A DNA stretch of 12,222 bases from CAIWXH01 sp964555675 (GTDB lineage Bacteria > Chloroflexota > Chloroflexia > Chloroflexales > Chloroflexaceae), in assembly GCA_964555675.1 (NCBI GenBank), contig CAZKTU010000209.1, positions 1-12,222 on the forward strand. Direction: 5' to 3'. The notes beneath the pieces are model-generated. The model saw nothing but the letters and a program-made list of their open reading frames with translations. It had not been told where the DNA came from and did no database searches. Positions within the stretch are counted from its first letter, which is position 1; every line of letters begins with the position of its first letter. Below are positions 6,152 to 12,222 of the stretch, piece after piece. The translations under genes were made by a program, and so were the position numbers.

Positions 6152-6616
6152 ATGCTACGCACCATGTTCACCCGAGCGGGAAGCCTGCTCATCGCCGGCG
6201 CCATCGCCCTCACCGTCGCCTTCGGCGCGCCCGCCGCCGCGAGCGCCGCACCCGGCGCCGCCGCGAGCGCCTACAGCCAGCAGCAGCCCGGCCCCGGCCG
6301 CCTCGCCGGCAAGCTGCTCGTCCGCGCCCTCGTGCGGGCCACGGCCGACGCGACCGGCCAGGAGCCGGCGGCGGTGCGCGAGGCGCTGCGGAACGGTCAG
6401 AGCCTGGCGGCGTTCGCCGCAGCCAACGGCAGCAGCGGCGACGCGGCAGTCGCGGCCGTGGTGGCGAAGGCCGAAGCGCGCCTCGCCAAGGCGGTCGAGC
6501 GCGGCCGGATCAGCCAGGAGCAGGCCGACACTATGCTCGCCAAGCTGACCACCAAGGCGACCGAGCTGGTCAACGACACAGGGCTGGGCGCGAAGCTCGC
6601 CGCCGGGCGCGGGTAG
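6152..6616 (+). CDS. Small exported Ala-rich protein of unknown function
   Basis: The 154-residue protein has a typical Sec signal peptide: basic start MLRTMFTRAG, a hydrophobic core about 11-26, and a cleavage site near ASA-AP (about 32-34). The mature part is a Gln/Pro/Gly linker followed by a helical region with PAAVREALRNGQSLAAFAAANG and GRISQEQADTMLAKL. These are repeat-like helices seen in small exported proteins next to regulators in Gram-positive-type and Chloroflexota genomes. No catalytic motif is visible. AGAAGGAGAG at 6136-6145 fixes the ATG at 6152; in-frame upstream starts are not supported. It is the first gene behind the direct-repeat promoter and precedes the response regulator by 109 bp. 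It may be a target of the two-component system or an extracytoplasmic accessory to the kinase, which is inference from position. Confidence 0.75.
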   Translation: MLRTMFTRAGSLLIAGAIALTVAFGAPAAASAAPGAAASAYSQQQPGPGRLAGKLLVRALVRATADATGQEPAAVREALRNGQSLAAFAAANGSSGDAAVAAVVAKAEARLAKAVERGRISQEQADTMLAKLTTKATELVNDTGLGAKLAAGRG

Positions 6617-6653
6617 TGCCGGCGTGCTAGACTACTGAGCAGCCATAGGGCGC

Positions 6654-6675
6654 GGGGCGCAGCATACTGCGCCCC
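6654..6675 (+). other. Hairpin between the exported-protein and regulator genes
   Basis: GGGGCGCAG (6654-6662) and CTGCGCCCC (6667-6675) form a perfect 9-bp stem with loop CATA. No T tract follows. It may partly terminate or stabilise the upstream message, so that the exported protein is made in larger amount than the signalling proteins. Confidence 0.5.
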
Positions 6676-6725
6676 AACGCCACGACGAACCAGCAGCGGC
6701 AGTGGCCGCACAGCAGGAGCAGCCC

Positions 6726-7409
6726 ATGCCTCAGCGCGTCCTGATCGTCGACGATGTCCGCGAGTTGGTCAGCGGCCTGGCGGTCTACTTTCAGCAGGCC
6801 GGCTTCCTCACCTCGGCGGCATATGACGGGCGGGCCGCACTGGAGCTCTTTCATCGCGAGCGACCCGACCTGGTGATCCTCGATGTCATGATGCCCGAGC
6901 TGGACGGCCTCGAGGTCTGCAGGCGCATTCGCCGCACATCGACCGTACCGATCATCATGCTCACGGCCCGCGTCGAGGAGGCCGACACCCTGGTCGGCCT
7001 CGAGCTCGGCGCCGACGAGTATGTGCCCAAGCCATTTCGCGCCCGCGAGGTGGTGGCCCGGGCCCGGGCCCTGCTGCGGCGGGTCAGCGGCGAGCTCGCC
7101 GGGGGCGAGCTGCTACAGGGCGCCGGGATCACCCTCGACGCCGAGCGCCGACAGGTCAGCGCCGCCGGCCGCCCGGTCGAGCTGACCCCGACCGAGTTCG
7201 CCCTGCTGGCGGCTCTGATGCGCAACCAGGGCCGCCCGCTCTCGCGCTCGCAGCTGCTCGACGCGGCCCAGGGCGACGCCTTCGAGGGGTACGAGCGCAC
7301 CATCGACGCCCATATCAAGAACCTGCGTCGTAAGGTCGAGGCCGACCCGGCCAACCCCCAGGCCATCCTCACGGTCTTCGGAGTCGGCTACAAATTCGCG
7401 GAGCGCTAG
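6726..7409 (+). CDS. OmpR/PhoB-family response regulator
   Basis: The 227-residue DNA-binding regulator has a receiver domain at 1-118: acidic pair Asp9-Asp10, phosphoacceptor Asp53 in VILDVMMPELDG, switch Thr80 in IIMLTAR, and Lys102 in YVPKPF. The C-terminal winged helix (about 130-225) contains VELTPTEFALLAAL, the recognition region ERTIDAHIKNLRRKVE and a closing VFGVGYKF. The ATG at 6726 is preceded by AGGAG (6715-6719) at six bases; an in-frame GTG at 6702 would add eight residues of no domain value. The kinase gene starts at the very next base after the stop, so the two are translationally coupled and should be partners. The 11-bp direct repeat at 6058-6078 is a likely binding site. Confidence 0.95.
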   Translation: MPQRVLIVDDVRELVSGLAVYFQQAGFLTSAAYDGRAALELFHRERPDLVILDVMMPELDGLEVCRRIRRTSTVPIIMLTARVEEADTLVGLELGADEYVPKPFRAREVVARARALLRRVSGELAGGELLQGAGITLDAERRQVSAAGRPVELTPTEFALLAALMRNQGRPLSRSQLLDAAQGDAFEGYERTIDAHIKNLRRKVEADPANPQAILTVFGVGYKFAER

Positions 7410-8768
7410 ATGAGCTCGCTCTACCGGCGCATGACGGTGACCCATACCCTGGTGGCCCTGCTGGCGGTGCTGCTGGTCGCCGGGCTGGCCGGCGGGCTGA
7501 TCCTGCGGGCGTACATCGCCGCCTCAAGCGCCCAGGCCTTGCGCCAATCGCGCACCCTGGCCCAGCGCCTCAGCGGCCCCCTGGCGCAGACCTTCATCGC
7601 CAACCGGGGCTGGGCGGGGGTGAGCAACCTGCTCGAGCGCCGGCTCGCCGTGGGCGATCTCGAGGGGCGCCTGCTGATCGTCGACGAGCGCGATCAGATC
7701 GTCTTCGACAGCGCCGACGAGCTCGTGGGCCGGGCGGTCCCGCTGCGCATGCGCCCCTTCGGCGTGCCGATCGAGGCCCGCGGCCGCGTGGTCGGCACTG
7801 TGGCGATCATCCCCAGCGAAGAGCAGCAGAATGTGGCGGATCGGGCCTTCGGCAGGGCCCTGGCGACGATCGTGGTGACCGGCAGCCTGGCCGCCGTGGG
7901 GGTGGCCCTGGTCGTGGCCGTCTTCGTCGCCCGCCGCCTGGTGCGCCCGCTGGGCGAGCTCACCGCCGCGGCCAACCACCTGGCAGCGGGCCAGGCCCAC
8001 GAGCCGATCGCCCTGCCGCAAGAGGCCGAGCTGGCCGAGCTGGCCCGGGCCTTCAATCGCATGGCCGCCGAACTCGAGCGCCAGGAGCAGCTGCGCCGCC
8101 AGATGGTGGCCGACATCGCCCACGAGCTGCGCACCCCGTTGAGCGTGCTGCGCCTACAGGTCGAGAGCATCGAGGATGGGCTGGTCGCCGCCTCGCCGGC
8201 GAGCGTCGGCGCACTCGGCGGCGAGATCGACCTGCTCGGGCGGCTGGTCGACGACCTGCGCCTGCTATCACTCGCCGACGCCGGCCAGCTCTCGCTGTCA
8301 CTGCAGGCCGTCAGCCCCAACGAAGCCCTGGCGGCCGTGGCACGGGCTGCAGCGCCACGGGCGCGCCAGTGCGGGCTGCGCCTGAGCGTGGAGGAGGCGG
8401 GGGCGCTGCCGGCGGTGCGCGCCGATCCGCAGCGGCTCGCCCAGATCCTGGGCAACCTGGTCGAGAACGCCCTGCGTTATACGCCGAGCGGCGGCGAAGT
8501 GGTGCTCCGAGCGCGGCTCAAGGGGGGCCCCGGGCAGGGGGTGACCTTCGAGGTGCAGGATAGCGGCCCCGGCATACCTACCGCCGAGCAGCCACATATC
8601 TTCGAGCGCTTCTATCGCACCGACCGGGCGCGCACCCGCGAGAGCGGCGGGAGCGGCCTGGGCCTGGCGATCGTACAGCGGCTGGCTATAGCCCAGGGCG
8701 GCGAGGTCGCGGTCGAGAGCGCGCCGGGCCACGGCGCAACCTTTCGCCTGAGCCTGCCCCTGGCCTGA
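7410..8768 (+). CDS. HAMP-containing sensor histidine kinase
   Basis: The 452-residue membrane kinase has transmembrane segment 1 at about 12-34, an extracytoplasmic sensor region of about 35-150, transmembrane segment 2 at about 153-174, and a HAMP linker at 175-227. The dimerisation/phosphoacceptor segment is VADIAHELRTPL with His238. The ATPase domain has the N box LGNLVENALRYT (Asn349, Asn353), the G1 box DSGPGIP (384-390), the F region IFERFYRTD and the G2 box GGSGLGLA (413-420). All catalytic elements are intact. Its sensor region (VDERDQIVFDSADELVGRAV and RGRVVGTVAIIP) resembles a compact extracytoplasmic PAS-like fold, but the ligand is unknown. It begins directly after the regulator stop and presumably phosphorylates that regulator. 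The exported protein upstream could act on the sensor region. Confidence 0.95.
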   Translation: MSSLYRRMTVTHTLVALLAVLLVAGLAGGLILRAYIAASSAQALRQSRTLAQRLSGPLAQTFIANRGWAGVSNLLERRLAVGDLEGRLLIVDERDQIVFDSADELVGRAVPLRMRPFGVPIEARGRVVGTVAIIPSEEQQNVADRAFGRALATIVVTGSLAAVGVALVVAVFVARRLVRPLGELTAAANHLAAGQAHEPIALPQEAELAELARAFNRMAAELERQEQLRRQMVADIAHELRTPLSVLRLQVESIEDGLVAASPASVGALGGEIDLLGRLVDDLRLLSLADAGQLSLSLQAVSPNEALAAVARAAAPRARQCGLRLSVEEAGALPAVRADPQRLAQILGNLVENALRYTPSGGEVVLRARLKGGPGQGVTFEVQDSGPGIPTAEQPHIFERFYRTDRARTRESGGSGLGLAIVQRLAIAQGGEVAVESAPGHGATFRLSLPLA

Positions 8769-8780
8769 GACGGCTCAGCC
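8762..8780. other. Small hairpin across two convergent stop codons
   Basis: CTGAG (8765-8769) and CTCAG (8774-8778) pair around ACGG. The hairpin contains the kinase stop (8766-8768) and the yciH stop (8775-8777). There is no room for a conventional terminator between the genes, so this may be the only bidirectional end signal; it is short. Confidence 0.35.
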
Positions 8781-9119
8781 CCCGATGCGCTTGACCCCGT
8801 AGCCCAGCGCCACGAGCGTAGCGGCAGCTCGCTCGCGCTGGTCGCCCTGGATCTCGATCGCGCCATCCTTAACGGCCCCGCCGGCCCCGCACTGCTGCTT
8901 CAGGCGCTTCAGCAGGGCCTCGAGGGTCGCCGGATCGTGGCGCAGCCCGCTGACCAGAGTCACCGTCTTGCCGCCGCGCCCTTTGCGGTCGAGGCTGATA
9001 CGGGCCGTCTGCTTCGCGGCCGACGGGTAGGCCGGCGAAGCCGCCGCGGCCGCGGGCTCGGGTTCCGGCTCGGGATCGGTTGTGTAGACCAGGCGGCTGT
9101 CTGGGCGGCCCTTGCTCAT
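8775..9119 (-). CDS. yciH: SUI1/eIF1-like translation factor YciH
   Basis: The 114-residue protein ends in a SUI1 domain (about 40-114), with the basic loop DRKGRGGKTVTLVSGL, then LLKRLKQQCGAGGAVKDGAIEIQGDQ, and a final GYGVKRIGG. The N-terminal 35 residues are a Glu/Pro and Ala-rich linker. This family is the bacterial counterpart of eIF1 and is linked to start-codon fidelity on the 30S subunit. The ATG at 9119 (MSKGRPDSRLVY) is the usual N-terminus and has GGGAG nine bases upstream on this strand; an upstream in-frame start at 9176 would add unlikely sequence. A minus-strand TACAAT at 9171-9166 with CCGACC at 9194-9189 (17-bp spacer) is a possible promoter, and GGCGCC repeats at 9141-9146 and 9156-9161 give a hairpin in the leader. 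Confidence 0.93.
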   Translation of the reverse strand: MSKGRPDSRLVYTTDPEPEPEPAAAAASPAYPSAAKQTARISLDRKGRGGKTVTLVSGLRHDPATLEALLKRLKQQCGAGGAVKDGAIEIQGDQRERAAATLVALGYGVKRIGG

Positions 9120-9362
9120 CGTCGCATACTCCCGCGCTACGGCGCCCTCTTGCCGGGCGCCCCTCGATTGTAGCACGAGCCGCGCCGCGGTCGGAGCTCG
9201 TACAGCAACCCGTGTAACGTAGGAGATAGGCGCATAGGATACACTGTGCTACTGTGGTAAACAGCGCAATTCAGCAACAACATACTCCCGCGCATAGTGA
9301 CCATACCCGCAGAACTGCTCAGCGCTGAGCCCATGTTCACTACCTGGGGAGCTAGAGCCAAG
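9120..9362. promoter_or_regulatory. Divergent intergenic region between yciH and the sensor gene
   Basis: This 243-bp region holds several small signals but no gene. The 13-mer CATACTCCCGCGC occurs at 9125-9137 and again at 9281-9293. GCTCAGCGCTGAGC at 9317-9330 is a perfect 14-bp palindrome 32 bp before the sensor start. ACTGTG repeats at 9243 and 9251 and ATAGG at 9226 and 9234, each at 8-bp period. TAGGAT (9235-9240) could be a -10 for the sensor gene, but no -35 is convincing. The local AT content is higher than in the genes. Confidence 0.45.
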
Positions 9363-12222
9363 ATGACCAGCAAGCGCACCGGAGCCAATCGCGGGGTGAA
9401 GCTACGAGCCGCCCGGAGGCGCACGAGTAACCTCGAGCGCCGGCTCGCCGAAAGCCTTGCCCCAGGCCACAACCCAGGCAGCTCTATGGCCCCGTCCGCA
9501 GCACAGAGGGGCGAAGGCGCCGACGTCACAGCCCACGCACAGGAGCGCAGCGATCAGGTGCTGGCCGACGCGCAGGCCCTCTATGGGATCAGCCGCACCC
9601 TGGCGGGCATCGGCAGCCTGAGCGACAAGCTGCGGACGGTGATTGATCAGCTGGCCGCGCTGCTGAGCCTCGACCGGGTGGTGATTATCACCTTCGACCT
9701 GGAGCAGCGCCGGGTGACGGGCTTCTACAGAGGCGGCCCCGGGGTCGCCGATACAGTCGAGGTCTCGTACGACGAGCTGACCCGCGGCCTGAGCGGCTGG
9801 GTGCTGCACGAGCGCCTGCCGGCCCTCTCGCCCAAGGGCGCGCCCGACGAGCGCGAGGACGCCGAGGTCCAGCGGCGGCGCACCGAGACGAACTGCGGCG
9901 ACATTATCGTGGCGCCGATCTGCTTTCAGGAGCAGATCTTCGGCACCATGACGGCGATCAACGGGCCCACACAGCGCAGCTTCAGGCAGCCCGACGTCGA
10001 GCTCGTCCTCTCGCTGGCGAACCAGGTGGCCGTCGCGATCGAGAACCACAACCTCTACCAGGCTATGGCGACAGAGGTGCGCGAGCGCAAGCGGGCCCAG
10101 TTCGAGCTCGAGCGCGCCTACTGCGAGGTCGAGCAGATCGTCTTCGAGCGCACCACCGCCCTCAGCCAGGCCGAGCGCCTGAGCCAGGCGGCCCTGGACG
10201 CCCTGCCCGAGCATATCTGCGTGCTCGACGAGCAGTGTACCATCATCGCGGTCAACCAGGCCTGGCACGACTTCGCAGCGGCCAACCCGCCCACCGCCCC
10301 CGAACACTATATCGGCTCCAACTACCTCGGCACCTGCGAGGAGGCGACTGGCGACTTCTCGGACGAGGCGGCCTCGTTCGCGACAGGCATCCGCACGGTG
10401 CTGAGCGGCGAGCGCGACCACTTCAGCCTCGAGTACCCATGTGATGCGCCCGGGGGCGAGAAGCGCCGCTTCGTCGCCAAGGTGACCCGCTTCGCCGGCA
10501 ATGGGCCGCTCAGGCTGGTGATTGCCCACGAGAACATCACCCAGCGCAAGCTCACCGAGGAGGAGCTACACCGCCAGCACGCCTTCGCCCAATCGCTCCT
10601 GAGCCTCTCGCATGAGCTCGAGCGCGCCGAGACCAACCAGGACGTCCTCACCGCGGCCCACGCGCAGGTAGAGGGGCTGCTCGGCTTCGACCAGCTCCGC
10701 TTCTACCTCTTCGACGACGCCCACGAGTACGCCTGGTCGCTGGCGGCCAGCGGGAAGGCGCCCACCGTATTGATCAGCGAGCCGGCAGAGCGCCTGCCGA
10801 TCAGCGCCCTGCTCGAGACGGTCGCCACGGACGAGGAGATCGCGCTGGCAGCGGACGAGCCCAGTGTGGCCCGGGCGCCGGGCCGTTTCAGCGCAAACCT
10901 GCCGCTGCTGCTGAATGGTCGCCACGTGGGGGTCCTCGAGACAGGCGCCTCGGGCGGTTCGCGCCCGATCAGCGAGCAGGAGCGCACGTTTCTGACGGCC
11001 GTGGCCAGACACGTCTCGGTCGCCCTCGACCGGATCAGGATCAATCTCGAGCTCAAGGCCCTGTTTGCGACCATGGCCGACGGCGTGGTCTACCAGAACG
11101 CGGCCGGGCGCATCACCTTCGCCAATCCATCGGCCGAGCGCATCCTGGGCGTCTCGATCGAAGAGATGCGCGGGCGGAGCTTCCTTGACCCGTGCTGGCA
11201 GGCCTGCCACGAGGACGGCTCGCCCCTCGTCGGCGACGAGCACCCCTCGATCAAGGCCCTGCGGACGGGCCGGCCCGTGCTCGATACGGTCATGGGCCTG
11301 CGCCATGCCGACGAGCGCCCGATGCGCTGGATGGTCGTCAACGCTAGCCCGCAGCTGCGCTCGGGCGAGAGCACCCCGCACCAGGTCTTCACCACCTTCA
11401 CCGACATCACCGAGCGCAAACGGGCCGAGGAGGATCGTCGCGAGAGCGAGGAGCGCCTGCGCTCGTTTATCGAGCAGTCTTCAGAGGGCGTGGTCATGAC
11501 GGACGAGACGGGCTGTATCCTCGAGTGGAATCGCGCGCTGGAGGAGCTGACCGGGATCGACCGCTCCGAGGTGATCGGCATGGCCTTCTGGGATGTACAG
11601 AGCATGATGCTGCCGCCGGGACACATCCCCGAGCGCATGGCCGAGAACCTGCGGCGCGCCATGGAGGTGGCCCTCAAGACCGGCCAGTCGAGCTTCTTCG
11701 GGCGTCCCGTGGACGCCATCCTGCAGTCCAGGCGGGGCGGGCTGAAGTCGATCCTCCAGACCTCGTTCCCGATCAAGACCGACAAGGGCTACCGTATCGG
11801 CAGCGTGATCCGCGACACCACCGACCAGAAGCAGGACGAAGCGCGGCTGCAGATGCTCGGCGGCGCCCTCGAGGCCGCCGCCAACGCGATCGTGATTATG
11901 GATCACTCCGGGCACATCCAGTGGGCCAACAAGGCCTTCACCAACCTGACCGGCTACGAGCTGGACGAGACGATCTACCAGCAGCCCCGCGAGCTCCTCG
12001 GCGCCGAGCACCACGACAAAGCCTACCTCGAAAGTATCTGGGAGACCATCCTGGCGGGGCAGGTCTGGAAGGGCGAGCTGATCAACCGGCGCAAAGACGG
12101 CAGCCTGTACGAGGAGGAGCTGACGATCACGCCCTTGCTCGACGAGCGCGGCCGGATCAAGCACTTCATCGAGATCAAGCAGGATGTCAGCGAGCGCAAG
12201 CGCAACGAGGCCGCCCTGATCG
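9363..12222 (+). CDS. Large multi-domain sensor (GAF-PAS-GAF-PAS-PAS-PAS), 3' end off window
   Basis: The frame is open from the ATG at 9363 to the right edge, giving 953 complete codons. After a basic, disordered N-terminus (1-65) come GAF domain 1 (about 67-232), a heptad-like Glu/Arg linker, and PAS 1 (about 273-396, ending ENITQRK). GAF domain 2 (about 407-561) and PAS 2 (about 565-688, ending FTDITERKRAEE) follow, then PAS 3 (about 698-823, with WNRALEELTGI) and PAS 4 (about 831-950, with WANKAFTNLTGYE and ending DVSERKRNEAA). No transmembrane segment is seen, so it should sense cytoplasmic signals. The output domain lies beyond the window; a histidine kinase or a GGDEF/EAL module are the usual choices and cannot be told apart here. 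GGGGAG at 9346-9351 lies 11 bases before the ATG. Neighbouring yciH is divergent. Confidence 0.9.
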   Translation, partial: MTSKRTGANRGVKLRAARRRTSNLERRLAESLAPGHNPGSSMAPSAAQRGEGADVTAHAQERSDQVLADAQALYGISRTLAGIGSLSDKLRTVIDQLAALLSLDRVVIITFDLEQRRVTGFYRGGPGVADTVEVSYDELTRGLSGWVLHERLPALSPKGAPDEREDAEVQRRRTETNCGDIIVAPICFQEQIFGTMTAINGPTQRSFRQPDVELVLSLANQVAVAIENHNLYQAMATEVRERKRAQFELERAYCEVEQIVFERTTALSQAERLSQAALDALPEHICVLDEQCTIIAVNQAWHDFAAANPPTAPEHYIGSNYLGTCEEATGDFSDEAASFATGIRTVLSGERDHFSLEYPCDAPGGEKRRFVAKVTRFAGNGPLRLVIAHENITQRKLTEEELHRQHAFAQSLLSLSHELERAETNQDVLTAAHAQVEGLLGFDQLRFYLFDDAHEYAWSLAASGKAPTVLISEPAERLPISALLETVATDEEIALAADEPSVARAPGRFSANLPLLLNGRHVGVLETGASGGSRPISEQERTFLTAVARHVSVALDRIRINLELKALFATMADGVVYQNAAGRITFANPSAERILGVSIEEMRGRSFLDPCWQACHEDGSPLVGDEHPSIKALRTGRPVLDTVMGLRHADERPMRWMVVNASPQLRSGESTPHQVFTTFTDITERKRAEEDRRESEERLRSFIEQSSEGVVMTDETGCILEWNRALEELTGIDRSEVIGMAFWDVQSMMLPPGHIPERMAENLRRAMEVALKTGQSSFFGRPVDAILQSRRGGLKSILQTSFPIKTDKGYRIGSVIRDTTDQKQDEARLQMLGGALEAAANAIVIMDHSGHIQWANKAFTNLTGYELDETIYQQPRELLGAEHHDKAYLESIWETILAGQVWKGELINRRKDGSLYEEELTITPLLDERGRIKHFIEIKQDVSERKRNEAALI

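Noticed and set aside
9402..10529. Minus-strand open frame opposite the sensor gene
   Set aside because: No recognisable domain, while the plus strand encodes clear GAF and PAS modules across the same bases.

Overview
The window is a high-GC bacterial chromosome segment. The gene content (a four-domain S1 protein, an ornithine cyclodeaminase-like protein, UDP-glucose dehydrogenase, YciH, and a very large GAF/PAS sensor) and the Ala/Arg/Gly-rich, GC-ending codon use would fit a filamentous Chloroflexota (Chloroflexia/Roseiflexaceae-like). That placement rests on general resemblance, not on a marker gene. No insertion sequence, phage gene or CRISPR array was seen; this looks like ordinary chromosome with unusually rich intergenic RNA/DNA structure.

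Layout. (1) 1-830, minus strand: 5' part of an alkaline-phosphatase-superfamily metalloenzyme, cut by the left edge. (2) 831-1149: a divergent intergenic region with a perfect consensus sigma-70 promoter (TTGACA-N17-TATAAT), about 215 nt of structured RNA ending in an intrinsic terminator, and a possible competing antiterminator. It precedes the S1-domain protein gene (1150-2421). (3) 2434-2508: an octamer direct repeat whose inverted copy follows, giving a 19-bp hairpin. Then come an ornithine cyclodeaminase/mu-crystallin family gene (2558-3544) and UDP-glucose 6-dehydrogenase with a TTG start (3586-4923). (4) 4924-5167: two perfect hairpins, then tRNA-Val(CAC) with its own promoter (a 14-bp palindrome fills the spacer) and terminator. 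(5) 5182-5925: an SGNH/GDSL hydrolase. (6) 6058-8768: a probable operon of a small exported protein, an OmpR/PhoB-type response regulator and a HAMP histidine kinase, preceded by an 11-bp-period direct repeat typical of regulators of that family. (7) 8775-9119, minus strand: YciH/SUI1, convergent with the kinase with 6 bp between the stop codons. (8) 9363-12222: N-terminal 953 residues of a GAF-PAS-GAF-PAS-PAS-PAS sensor running off the right edge.

How the parts relate. The regulator and kinase are adjacent and translationally close, so they should form one phosphorelay. The exported protein just upstream lies under the repeat-bearing promoter and could be its target or an accessory. The S1 protein and YciH belong to translation, as does the tRNA; UDP-glucose dehydrogenase belongs to nucleotide-sugar/exopolysaccharide supply. 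The most novel candidate is the structured leader RNA at 873-1089: it has a consensus promoter, a terminator and a mutually exclusive alternative pairing, and matches no riboswitch or housekeeping RNA family that I recognise.
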